This document shows, piece after piece, positions 1 through 6,297 of a stretch of DNA of 7,751 nt. How positions within the stretch are numbered: the first letter of the stretch is position 1; each line of letters starts with the position of its first letter. The stretch comes from CAYNRQ01 sp964399875 (lineage in GTDB: Archaea > Aenigmatarchaeota > Aenigmatarchaeia > QMZP01): contig CAYNRQ010000051.1 of assembly GCA_964399875.1 (NCBI GenBank), positions 1 to 7,751 on the forward strand, read 5' to 3'. The translations under genes and the position numbers were made by a program. The notes beneath the pieces are model-generated. The model saw nothing but the letters and a program-made list of their open reading frames with translations, did no database searches and had not been told where the DNA came from.

Positions 1-496
1 AGAATCCACACCTGAGTTAGAAAATGGAAAATGGTACCATATAATTGGAACATACGATGGCTCTGCGTTAAGGCTTTATTTAAATGGAACCCTTGTTTCA
101 GAGGTTCCTGTTTCTGGAAAAATCATTGCCTCAGCAAACAACCTCACAATAGGAAAGGACCCGTCCAATCCTGAAGATAAAGCCAGATTCTTCAACGGCA
201 GCATAGATGAGGTAATAATCTTCAACAGATCCCTTAGCCCCAGCGAGATAGAGCCGAAACCAGCCTGCTCATGCAAAGAAGCCGACAGCATCTGGACATG
301 CAGCTGCGGCGACCTTACAATCGCCAAGCCGGCCAGTGAAGGCGAACCAAAACTCTACTTTGACAGGGGTGAAATACCAGCCGACGAAATGATAACCATG
401 ACAGACTACAACTGCCAGGCAGGAAGAGGAAAGAGCTGCCACTACAAGATAATCACAGGCCCGACAGCAGCAGAGGCTGTTGCAAGATGCAGTTAA
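1..496 (+). CDS. LamG / concanavalin A-like surface protein, C-terminal part (5' end outside window)
   Basis: The reading frame is open from base 2 to the TAA at 494-496, giving about 164 residues, and the start lies upstream of the window. The first 80 or so residues show the hallmark of LamG/Laminin_G_3 jelly-roll domains: a 'KWYHIIGTYDG..LRLYLNG' strand pair, then 'NLTIGKD', then 'FNGSIDEVIIFNRSLSPSEI'. In this family such domains bind glycans or proteins outside the cell and usually sit in large secreted or anchored proteins. Four Asn-X-Ser/Thr sequons are visible, which fits an extracellular location. After the fold comes a tail of about 80 residues with seven cysteines (residues 89, 91, 100, 102, 138, 146 and 163), including two C-x-C pairs nine residues apart. 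I do not recognise this tail as a named domain. No membrane anchor follows, so any signal peptide must be in the missing N-terminus. The gene converges on the DNA glycosylase gene, with 91 bp between them. Confidence 0.8.
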   Translation, partial: ESTPELENGKWYHIIGTYDGSALRLYLNGTLVSEVPVSGKIIASANNLTIGKDPSNPEDKARFFNGSIDEVIIFNRSLSPSEIEPKPACSCKEADSIWTCSCGDLTIAKPASEGEPKLYFDRGEIPADEMITMTDYNCQAGRGKSCHYKIITGPTAAEAVARCS

Positions 497-587
497 TATT
501 ATTATAAAGACAAGGAGCCAAAAACCACAAACATAAAAGACATCAACTATCAACCAGAAACTTTTCCGGACACGCTTCTGCTGAAAG

Positions 588-1193
588 TCACACTTTCTGG
601 CCTGAGCCGGAATCAGCTGAAGAAGTCGCGGTTTGAGAATTTCTGCATCTGCCGGAAAGCGGACATTTTCTGCACTCAGGTCTTTTTTTGCAGAAATTCT
701 TAGCCAGTTCCACAATCAGGGCATGAAACTCCTTGTAAAGATTAACATCCCTTGGCAGCCTGGATTCAAAATAATTCCTCCATTCTTCATAATCTTCACG
801 CAATTTCACGCCAAGCCTGGAGAAAACCCTTTTTGTGTATGCATCTATCACAAAATAAGGCCTGTTATAAGCATAAAGAAGGATCGAGTCAACTGTTTCA
901 GGCCCCAGGCCCCACAAGCCCAGCAGGTTATCCCTTGCGGGTTTGCCGGAAAACGATGCCAGGATCTTCAACTTTTTGGCCTTCTGATTGTAGTAACCTG
1001 CAGGTCTTATAATCCCGGCCAGGTCCTTTTCCTTTATCTTCTTTATATCCTCTCTGCTGATTATACCCTTCCCCTTCATATTCCTAAGGGCAAGCTCCAC
1101 ATTTCCCCAGTTCGTATTCTGGGTGAGCACAGCCCCTATACAAACCTCCCATTCAGGCGGGCTGAAATGACCATAAATGCCGGCAGCTAACAA
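588..1193 (-). CDS. HhH-GPD DNA glycosylase, endonuclease III-related, with [4Fe-4S] loop; N-terminus out of frame
   Basis: This frame of 201 codons carries the core of the endonuclease III / MagIII / MIG superfamily of base-excision DNA glycosylases. 'GAVLTQNTNWGNVELAL' (residues 20-36) is the family's N-terminal helix signature, and 'IRPAGYYNQKAKKLK' (62-76) is typical of the archaeal endonuclease III-related branch. The helix-hairpin-helix is 'LWGLGPETVDSILLYA' (93-108), followed by the catalytic Asp117 in 'VIDAYTKR'. Four cysteines (168, 174, 177, 183; spacing C-x5-C-x2-C-x5-C) form an iron-sulfur loop. The position of the lyase lysine in bifunctional Nth is Glu99, so a monofunctional glycosylase is more likely than an AP lyase; the substrate cannot be read from sequence. 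The only in-frame start is TTG at 1193, which would lose the first helices. Those helices lie upstream in another frame (see 1187-1315). The gene lies 29 bp downstream of trkH in the same direction, measured from the upstream ATG at 1315. Its last 18 residues are a polar tail. Confidence 0.83.
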   Translation of the reverse strand: MLAAGIYGHFSPPEWEVCIGAVLTQNTNWGNVELALRNMKGKGIISREDIKKIKEKDLAGIIRPAGYYNQKAKKLKILASFSGKPARDNLLGLWGLGPETVDSILLYAYNRPYFVIDAYTKRVFSRLGVKLREDYEEWRNYFESRLPRDVNLYKEFHALIVELAKNFCKKRPECRKCPLSGRCRNSQTATSSADSGSGQKV

Positions 1194-1315
1194 TGCGAAA
1201 AAACCGCTTTGCTATCAGGCTGTCCTTTAACCGTGTCAGCAGCCAGTCTCATTGGCCACCAGTTCTGGGAACCGAATTGTTTCAGCAGCGTATTGTATAT
1301 GTCTATTAATTTCAT
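1187..1315 (-). pseudogene. Out-of-frame N-terminal segment of the DNA glycosylase (frameshift)
   Basis: An ATG at 1315 opens a 42-codon frame beginning MKLIDIYNTLLKQFGSQNWWP. This matches the usual start of archaeal endonuclease III-related proteins, which have a helix and then a 'YG.Q.WWP' turn shortly before 'GAILTQNT'. The frame ends at a TAG (1187-1189) inside the downstream frame. The + strand has an A6 run at 1198-1203. If it were A7, the two frames would join as '..KAVFFALLAAGIYGHF..' and give one protein of 242 residues, close to the family length. The split can therefore be a base-calling error, a real inactivating mutation, or ribosomal slippage on the U6 run in the mRNA. Roughly 30 residues between WWP and 'PPEWEV' look like extra sequence relative to compact homologues, so a small insertion cannot be excluded. 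Confidence 0.68.
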
Positions 1316-1344
1316 AAAAATAATTAAACAAGAAAGATTAAAAT

Positions 1345-2769
1345 TTATCCATTCAGTCTGATCTTATACAGCGCATAGATTAAAACAAGGAACGGTATGA
1401 GCTCCAGCCTGCCGATTAACATGTTGACCATTAGAATCACCTTTGCTGCAACCGGCATTGATGCAACAGGCACTGAGCTCAGGCCCACTGTTCCCTGGGC
1501 TGAGGAAGCCTGGTAAAGGGCATCTATTGGTGTATAACCCATCAAGGATATTATCACACCGCTCACTATGAGTATAAGCACATAAACACATGCAAAAAGG
1601 GATATTATTGTCAGCTCATTATCCTTTACAATCCTTTTTCCAAATTTGAACGGAACTATGGCCTCTGAAGGCAGGGATATCTTCTTTCCTATCCATGAAA
1701 CAGATTTCCCTATTATACCAAACCTAACAAGCTTTAAACCCCCGGATGTGGAGCCTGCATAACCACCTATAATCATTAACACTATAATAAGGAATTTGGT
1801 GGCATCGGCAGGGTTTGTTCCCAGTGTTGTATAGCCTGTGGTTGTAAGAGCCGAGACTGTCTGAAAAACCCCATGCCTTGCCGGAGCGTTCATGGACAAG
1901 AACGTGTATGTCAGGAGAAGGGAAAAGATAAATATAATGGACCAGAAGAGCTTTGTTTCCGGATTTTTCACATAAACAGCTATCCTTTCTCTTATTCCCG
2001 ACTTCCTCTTTATCCCGCCTCCCCACAGCTTGTGATGGATGAAAAATGATGTTGCTCCAAGGATCATTAAAAATATTATAACAGTCTCTATCCACGGATT
2101 TGCATAGTATCCTATGCTTGAATTTTTAGGAGAAAATCCGCCGGTAGACAGAGATGTGAACGCATGCAACAGCGAATCAAACAAGGGCATGCCGGCAAGG
2201 AAAAGAAGAACAATGCCAGCTATGGTGTAAGATGAATATATAATAAACAACTTCTTAACAGTGTGCTTAACACCGGCCTCTATCCTTTCCTCCCTGCCTT
2301 CTGCCCTGTAGAGATAATAAGAGGATATTCCAGGCGAACCCACAAGCAGTATAAATATAACAAGTATTCCAACACCACCGATCCATTGTGTGAAGGAACG
2401 CCAAAACAGAAGCGTGTAAGGAAGGCTTTCAGGATTTACAACAGTCAGTCCTGTTGTTGTAAAGCCAGAAACAGATTCAAAAACAGCGTCCACAGGGCTT
2501 AAAAAATAGAAGTATGGAATAGCGCCTATGAATGATATGGCAATAAAGCTCAGTGCAGAGATAATCATAGCAGATCCAAGCGTCAGCCGGTCCTTTTCGA
2601 ATTTTTTGTCTAATATAGTTCCCAGCGCAAAGGAAAACACACCGGTAATGAAAAACACAGTGTGCAGATTATCGCCATAGATTCCTGAGATTACAATAGG
2701 AATGAGTGACAGCACACCGAGTATTTCCAGTATCACACCAAGGTAAGAAAGAACAGATTTGAAATCCAT
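1345..2769 (-). CDS. trkH: TrkH/KtrB-family potassium uptake channel subunit
   Basis: The protein has 474 residues and is a polytopic membrane protein. Its four M1-P-M2 repeats can be followed by their selectivity-filter loops: 'SGFTTTGLT' (101-109), 'SLSTGGFSP' (206-214), 'SALTTTGYTT' (306-315) and 'SAQGTVGLSS' (423-432). The glycine at the filter centre, which sets K+ selectivity in this family, is present in all four. The broken-helix region between repeats is 'GGYAGSTSGG' (335-344), the intramembrane gate loop of TrkH, and the C-terminal family signature 'GRLELIP' is at 453-459. The length is normal for TrkH (about 480). These channels work with cytoplasmic RCK-domain regulators (TrkA) that bind NAD(H) or ATP; no such gene is in this window, so it must be elsewhere. 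The ATG start at 2769 is supported by a Shine-Dalgarno-like AGGAGGG just upstream. The DNA glycosylase follows 29 bp downstream, possibly on the same transcript. Confidence 0.95.
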   Translation of the reverse strand: MDFKSVLSYLGVILEILGVLSLIPIVISGIYGDNLHTVFFITGVFSFALGTILDKKFEKDRLTLGSAMIISALSFIAISFIGAIPYFYFLSPVDAVFESVSGFTTTGLTVVNPESLPYTLLFWRSFTQWIGGVGILVIFILLVGSPGISSYYLYRAEGREERIEAGVKHTVKKLFIIYSSYTIAGIVLLFLAGMPLFDSLLHAFTSLSTGGFSPKNSSIGYYANPWIETVIIFLMILGATSFFIHHKLWGGGIKRKSGIRERIAVYVKNPETKLFWSIIFIFSLLLTYTFLSMNAPARHGVFQTVSALTTTGYTTLGTNPADATKFLIIVLMIIGGYAGSTSGGLKLVRFGIIGKSVSWIGKKISLPSEAIVPFKFGKRIVKDNELTIISLFACVYVLILIVSGVIISLMGYTPIDALYQASSAQGTVGLSSVPVASMPVAAKVILMVNMLIGRLELIPFLVLIYALYKIRLNG

Positions 2770-2772
2770 AAA

Positions 2773-2779
2773 CCCTCCT
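2773..2779 (-). promoter_or_regulatory. Shine-Dalgarno of trkH
   Basis: On the minus strand this reads AGGAGGG, followed by TTT and the ATG at 2769. It matches the anti-Shine-Dalgarno end of archaeal 16S rRNA and supports the chosen start. The spacing is short (3-4 nt). Confidence 0.5.
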
Positions 2780-2800
2780 ATTATTTAATTAGAGTGGATC

Positions 2801-2814
2801 TATTAAATATAATT
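2801..2814. promoter_or_regulatory. TATA-like element shared by divergent trkH and pilin-like operon
   Basis: The 56-bp gap between trkH and the pilin-like pair contains one clearly AT-rich block, TATTAAATATAATT. Its left part is centred about 35 bp from the trkH ATG, which would leave a leader of about 10 nt containing the AGGAGGG. It is about 22 bp from the GTG of the rightward gene, which would make that transcript nearly leaderless. The role is inferred from position and composition only. Confidence 0.4.
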
Positions 2815-2825
2815 AGGGGATTGCG

Positions 2826-3191
2826 GTGAAAGGTTTTTGGTTTACTGTTGAATCTATAATAGCATGCAGCATCATAGTCAGCTTTTTGCTTGTTGCAGCC
2901 AAATTCTATGTTATACCCGCTGAATCAGCAGATCTAAGCGAAAAAGCATATGAGATTCTGGAAGGTCTGGACAAGCAGGACATCTTGAGAAACTACACGG
3001 TCTCGCATGATTATTCTGGTTTGAATTCAGAAGTAAGGCTGTTTATATACAATCACAGCGTCCAGATATGCGACCAGGCAGGAACATGCTACGGTCCAGA
3101 ACCCGCAGGCAGAAACATATGGGCAGCAACCTACATAATATCGGGCTATCAGAACTACAGCCCGCATGAAATAAAGCTTTATGTGTGGTGA
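2826..3191 (+). CDS. Pilin-like protein with class III signal peptide
   Basis: The protein has 121 residues from a GTG start; GGGGA lies a few bases upstream. It begins MKG-FWFTVESIIACSIIVSFLLVA. A Lys-Gly is followed at once by a hydrophobic segment with Glu at +6 of the presumed mature protein, which resembles the archaeal type IV pilin / 'FTLE' class of PibD-processed proteins. The hydrophobic stretch (4-30) would be the only membrane helix. The remaining 90 residues would be outside the cell, with three N-glycosylation sequons (NYT, NHS, NYS) and a likely disulfide pair C82/C88 in 'CDQAGTC'. The stop codon is 3 bp from the next start and is part of that gene's ribosome site, so the two are translated as a unit. 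I cannot assign a named family. Pilus minor subunit or pseudopilin is an inference from the N-terminus. Confidence 0.72.
   Translation: MKGFWFTVESIIACSIIVSFLLVAAKFYVIPAESADLSEKAYEILEGLDKQDILRNYTVSHDYSGLNSEVRLFIYNHSVQICDQAGTCYGPEPAGRNIWAATYIISGYQNYSPHEIKLYVW
3187..3191 (+). promoter_or_regulatory. GGTGA ribosome-binding site overlapping the stop codon
   Basis: GGTGA, the classic archaeal Shine-Dalgarno core, contains the TGA stop of the first pilin-like gene and precedes the ATG at 3195 by 3 nt. This implies translational coupling of the pair. Confidence 0.55.
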
Positions 3192-3194
3192 AAT

Positions 3195-3758
3195 ATGACT
3201 GATAAAAGAAGCCTTAAGGGACAGGCATTTTTGATAGGAGCAATCCTGGTCTGTGTCATGTTCTTTCTGGGGTTACCCAAGTCAATGCCAATAATGGAGT
3301 CATCATCAAACGACCTGCATTATTTTTCTCTGGGCATCCGGAGAGAACTTCCCATGGCACTTAACTTTGGTCTTAATGAAAGCGCGCCAATACCCTATCT
3401 AAAGAATTTCACTTTATATTCAGAAAACACAATAAACGGGTATTATGCCAACTTTAGTTCTATTTGGGTCGTATCAAGAAATCTTACAGGAACCGGCATT
3501 AACATAACAGTGGGCAATTTTCTTGGCTCTGACACCTCTGTAAATCTAACAATATCAGGAACAGAGAAACAACTCAGCGTGAAAAATAATGCAACAAATT
3601 CCACAACGTTCTCTTCCATATCCCAGGAATTCAACCTAACAATAGAGTATGGTTCTGAATCAAAGACACTCACATGGCAGCGGAATAAGGTAAACCTCTA
3701 TGCCTCTTTTGGCATAACAAGGGAAAATAACAAAGTCAGTGAAGAGATAGTGGCCTAG
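3195..3758 (+). CDS. Pilin-like / surface glycoprotein with KGQ class III signal peptide, sequon-rich
   Basis: The protein has 187 residues. Its N-terminus, MTDKRSLKG-QAFLIGAILVCVMFFLG, is a typical archaeal prepilin-like leader: basic residues, cleavage expected after Gly9, Gln at +1, then a hydrophobic helix (11-27). No other membrane span follows. The rest is Ser/Thr/Asn-rich and beta-prone. It carries nine Asn-X-Ser/Thr sequons (NES, NFT, NFS, NLT, NIT, NLT, NAT, NST, NLT), an unusually high density for its size, so it is probably exported and N-glycosylated. Proteins with 'KGQAFLIGAI'-like starts are common, poorly characterised small surface proteins in DPANN archaea. It is coupled to the preceding pilin-like gene (3-bp gap). 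Its TAG stop overlaps the opposing TAG of the UppP gene in a CTAG. Confidence 0.72.
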   Translation: MTDKRSLKGQAFLIGAILVCVMFFLGLPKSMPIMESSSNDLHYFSLGIRRELPMALNFGLNESAPIPYLKNFTLYSENTINGYYANFSSIWVVSRNLTGTGINITVGNFLGSDTSVNLTISGTEKQLSVKNNATNSTTFSSISQEFNLTIEYGSESKTLTWQRNKVNLYASFGITRENNKVSEEIVA

Positions 3759-4483
3759 AAAACCAATAAAGCCCCAACAAAACACAGCAAACCAAAAACC
3801 AAAGTGAATTTAAAGAAGCTTATTCTCGAACTAACCTTCATCAGGAGGTGCAAGCTCAACACCCCAACAATAAAGCTTGAAACCAGCGCAGGCCATACCA
3901 TAACTATATTCGGATTCTTAATCAAAAGGTATACACTGGAAACAGCCACAACAGGAGCAGACATCATATAAGAATATTTCAAAATATAAGAAGGCTTTAG
4001 TTTTCCCATGGACAACCCAAATATCGTGGATCCAGACCTGGACAACCCAGGAATAACAGCAAGGCCTTGGAGAATTCCTGCAACAACACCAAGCCTGTTC
4101 AAACCAAGACCCAGAGTCTTCTTGGTTTTGTGAAAATACGAAGTCGCCAGCAGACCACACCCCATGATAACAAGTAAGAATCCGCCCAAAACCATACCCG
4201 TTACAAGATTATAAAGGGGAAAACCCACAACCAGGGAGAACACAGTAGCTATCGTCAGGAACTTCAGGAACCTCGTATTCCTCAGCATCTTAACCTCCCT
4301 CCAGTCCCTCCAGAAATAGATCATAACAGCAAACAGGGTCCCAAGATGCAGGGAAAGCGCTACATCCACAGGGTTCACCCCCTCCAACAAGAAGTGACTG
4401 CCAAGGGCCACCACACCTTCGCTTGAGACAGGAATCCACTCAAATATGCCCTGCAGAATCCCTAAAAAAATATACTCCAGCAC
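3755..4483 (-). CDS. uppP: UppP/BacA-family polyprenyl-diphosphate phosphatase
   Basis: The protein has 242 residues and is a polytopic membrane protein a little shorter than bacterial BacA (about 270). The two inverted-repeat signatures are clear: 'GILQGIFEWIPVSSEG' (8-23) and 'GILQGLAVIPGLSRSGST' (136-153). They carry the family's Glu15, Ser20-Ser21 and the PGxSRSxxT loop with Arg149. In bacteria this enzyme removes a phosphate from undecaprenyl diphosphate to recycle the carrier. In an archaeon without that lipid the substrate is probably a dolichyl- or other polyprenyl-diphosphate used for N-glycans or surface polymers. Two positions differ from E. coli: the first motif Glu is Gln11, and 'SSTGH' is 'SSEGV', losing the His. 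The start is GTG at 4483 with AAAGG 8 nt upstream. It is 18 bp downstream of the slipin gene and likely shares its transcript. The 3' end overlaps the convergent pilin-like gene by 4 bp. Confidence 0.92.
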   Translation of the reverse strand: MLEYIFLGILQGIFEWIPVSSEGVVALGSHFLLEGVNPVDVALSLHLGTLFAVMIYFWRDWREVKMLRNTRFLKFLTIATVFSLVVGFPLYNLVTGMVLGGFLLVIMGCGLLATSYFHKTKKTLGLGLNRLGVVAGILQGLAVIPGLSRSGSTIFGLSMGKLKPSYILKYSYMMSAPVVAVSSVYLLIKNPNIVMVWPALVSSFIVGVLSLHLLMKVSSRISFFKFTLVFGLLCFVGALLVF

Positions 4484-4501
4484 GATAAAAACCTTTAGTA
4501 A

Positions 4502-5443
4502 CTATTTTCTTCTTTTGGGTTTCGGTTTGTCCATCTCTCTAAGAAGATCGTTACCTACACCAACAACACCTAAGGTTCCTAGCTTGTTTGCAAACTCTGT
4601 TGGTATCAGAATCATCAGGGAGTTCTGCTCTGCCCCGATCTCCTGCCATGTTTGTAGCTGCCTTAGCTGCATACCTCCAGGACTCTTGGTCATCTCCTGT
4701 GCAGCCCTCCTGAATCTCTTAGACGCCTCTTCTTCTGCACTGGCCTTTATCAACCTTGCCTTTTTCTCCCTGCTGGCCTCTGCCTCCTTGGCCATGGCCC
4801 TTTTCAGCATCTCAGGAAGAATAACATCCTTTATCTCAACAGATATAATCTTGATACCCCACGGATCAGTCGCCTTGTCCACGATCTTTTGTATATCGCT
4901 TCCAATCTCCTCTTTCTTGGTCAACAGCCTGTCAAGATCAGACTTACCCACAATATCCCTGAGAGTAGTCTGGGCCATCTTTACAGATGCTGTTGCGAAG
5001 TCCTCCACATTCATGACTGCCTTTTCAGGGTCTATTATTTTGTAATAAACAACAGCATCCACCTCCACCGGAACACTGTCAGAGCTCATTATCTCCTGTG
5101 GTTTGACATCCCAAACCCTTGTCCTCATATCAACCTTGAATGTGGATTCAAATATTGGTATTATAAGAAACCAACCAGGTCCCCTGATCCTAGAGAATTT
5201 CCCTAATCTGAGTATTATAACCCTTTCCCATTGCGCAGCAATCCTGATAGCAGCCATTATAATAAAAGAGAAAATTACACCTATAGCTGTTAGCCACCAG
5301 ATTTTTATTATGTTATAGGTCAGAGCAAAAATAACAAGCAGGATAAATCCTATCACCAAACCAATAGGTGTTGCACTTCTGCCTGCTGAATAAGAGTAGT
5401 CATAGATATTTCTTGCATCACGTGATATATGATAATTGTACAT
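4502..5443 (-). CDS. Slipin / stomatin-like SPFH (band 7) membrane protein
   Basis: The protein has 313 residues. The Tyr-rich N-terminus (1-24) is followed by two close hydrophobic stretches (about 26-43 and 49-68), probably a hairpin or two helices. The SPFH domain begins 'QWERVIILRLGKFSRIRGPGWFLI' (in pieces 71-94). Family marks include 'RGPGWF' (87-92), 'DMRTRVWDV' (105-113), 'D..PVEVDAVVYYKI' (about 122-136) and 'LRDIVGKSDLDRLLT' (161-175). An Ala/Glu/Lys-rich coiled-coil helix (about 212-252) and a basic tail (PKPKRRK) follow. Slipins form large ring or cage oligomers on the inner membrane face and organise membrane protein complexes, often with an NfeD-type partner or protease. No NfeD gene is adjacent. 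Instead an unrelated small multispan gene lies 22 bp upstream and uppP 18 bp downstream. The ATG start gives a complete N-terminus by family comparison. Confidence 0.94.
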   Translation of the reverse strand: MYNYHISRDARNIYDYSYSAGRSATPIGLVIGFILLVIFALTYNIIKIWWLTAIGVIFSFIIMAAIRIAAQWERVIILRLGKFSRIRGPGWFLIIPIFESTFKVDMRTRVWDVKPQEIMSSDSVPVEVDAVVYYKIIDPEKAVMNVEDFATASVKMAQTTLRDIVGKSDLDRLLTKKEEIGSDIQKIVDKATDPWGIKIISVEIKDVILPEMLKRAMAKEAEASREKKARLIKASAEEEASKRFRRAAQEMTKSPGGMQLRQLQTWQEIGAEQNSLMILIPTEFANKLGTLGVVGVGNDLLREMDKPKPKRRK

Positions 5444-5465
5444 ATTAAATATTTCCCTCTTTTAT

Positions 5466-5849
5466 TTAAAAACCTTTCTTCTTTTCCTTCCTCTCCTTTA
5501 CATAGACCACTTTGGTCTTTCCCTTCTTTCCCCTGAAAGGTTTCAGCGCAAGACCCATTATTTTAAAGGCAGTGGCTACTGCTGAATAGACAAAGAAAAC
5601 AACAAACCCGAGCATTGCCGAACTAAGCATGGAATGCAGTGTTATAGGGAAATCAAAACCAAAGAAATTTGCTGCCAAAGGAAACCCTGCAAATATAAGA
5701 CCAACAATAAGGGCTCTCATAAGGAATGAAAAAATCTTATAGGCAACCACCACAAACACAACAATAATAATGAAGATAAACACAGTGTCAAGCTGCATTA
5801 TCTGTGAAATGACATCCTTCACGAAAAAGAGCAATTCAAAGAGTACCAT
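5466..5849 (-). CDS. Small multispan membrane protein of unknown function, upstream of slipin
   Basis: The protein has 127 residues from ATG at 5849. A longer in-frame reading back to 6035 would run into the opposite-strand YkgJ gene, and the added part looks like out-of-frame translation, so the shorter start is chosen. It has an N-terminal amphipathic or membrane stretch, then strong hydrophobic segments at about 23-42, 45-63 and 75-100. It ends in a very basic tail ('KPFRGKKGKTK', 'KERKEKKKGF') that should be cytoplasmic. No OB-fold like that of NfeD is visible and I do not recognise a family. It is the first gene of a minus-strand run with the slipin (22-bp gap) and UppP (18-bp gap). That makes it a candidate slipin partner, by context only. 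Confidence 0.75.
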   Translation of the reverse strand: MVLFELLFFVKDVISQIMQLDTVFIFIIIVVFVVVAYKIFSFLMRALIVGLIFAGFPLAANFFGFDFPITLHSMLSSAMLGFVVFFVYSAVATAFKIMGLALKPFRGKKGKTKVVYVKERKEKKKGF

Positions 5850-5862
5850 ATTAATTAATTGG

Positions 5863-5879
5863 AATATAATAATAAAAAA
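5863..5879. promoter_or_regulatory. AT-rich TATA-like region between divergent genes
   Basis: The 46-bp gap between the small membrane protein gene and the YkgJ gene contains AATATAATAATAAAAAA. Its centre is about 25-28 bp from the ATG at 5896 and 19-25 bp from the ATG at 5849. Both genes could therefore be transcribed from TATA elements here with almost no leader, a common archaeal layout. Confidence 0.45.
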
Positions 5880-5895
5880 ACCCGACGGTCTCAGC

Positions 5896-6297
5896 ATGAA
5901 AAAACCAAAAAACCCCCTCAGCCTTCTGAGGTATTGTAAAAAATGCGGGGCAAACTGCTGCAAGGAAGGAACGCCTGTGGTTTTCCCTTGGGAAAAAGAA
6001 GAAATAGTGGACAGAACAGGAAAAGACCCATTCAAGAAGGTAAAAAATTTCTATATAATACCGGATCATCCCTGCCCTTTCTTAAAAGACAACCTCTGTT
6101 CTATAGAAGATATAAAACCCCTGAACTGCAAAATCTTTCCTGCCTCTGTGTTTAGGGGAGACAAAACAATAGTATCCTGCCCTGTAAAAAAATTGCCCCC
6201 AGAGTTCCTGGAGAACGTGAAAAGGATAAAGAAACAACTGGAACTGGCTAAAGAGCAGTGGGAATCTTATATAAAATCTACGAAAAAATATATATAA
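5896..6297 (+). CDS. YkgJ-family cysteine-cluster protein (putative metal-binding)
   Basis: The protein has 133 residues from ATG at 5896. An in-frame start 126 bp upstream would overlap the divergent gene and adds no conserved sequence. The N-terminal motif 'CKKCGANCC' (Cys14, 17, 21, 22) is the CxxCxxxCC cluster of the YkgJ / 'Fe-S or zinc chelating' family. It is followed by 'PCPFLKDNLCSIEDIKPLNCKIFP', given here in pieces: Pro59-Cys60-Pro-Phe-Leu, Cys68, and Cys78 in 'PLNCKIFP'. A further Cys95 gives eight cysteines able to bind a metal or Fe-S cluster. The C-terminal 30 residues form a charged helix. The biochemical role of the family is not settled; proposals include metal chelation. 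The gene ends 39 bp before the Fic-like gene, which has its own TATA box, so the two are probably separate units. Confidence 0.85.
   Translation: MKKPKNPLSLLRYCKKCGANCCKEGTPVVFPWEKEEIVDRTGKDPFKKVKNFYIIPDHPCPFLKDNLCSIEDIKPLNCKIFPASVFRGDKTIVSCPVKKLPPEFLENVKRIKKQLELAKEQWESYIKSTKKYI

Noticed and set aside
269..715. Long open frame on the minus strand across the LamG 3' end
   Set aside because: It is antisense to the LamG frame and overlaps the DNA glycosylase; the composition (Cys/Val runs) is that of reverse translation and no domain is visible.
633..1190. Plus-strand open frame of 185 codons
   Set aside because: It is exactly antisense to the conserved glycosylase core, which has recognisable motifs; this frame has none.
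4446..5045. Plus-strand open frame opposite the slipin
   Set aside because: It is a Ser/Leu-rich shadow of the SPFH gene, whose minus-strand reading is clearly conserved.
5770..5895. Upstream extension of the YkgJ gene
   Set aside because: It overlaps the divergent membrane protein, and homologous YkgJ proteins begin shortly before the CxxCxxxCC motif.
5850..6035. Upstream extension of the small membrane protein gene
   Set aside because: The added part would be antisense to the YkgJ cysteine motif and shows no membrane-protein pattern; ATG 5849 with a nearby TATA region is better.
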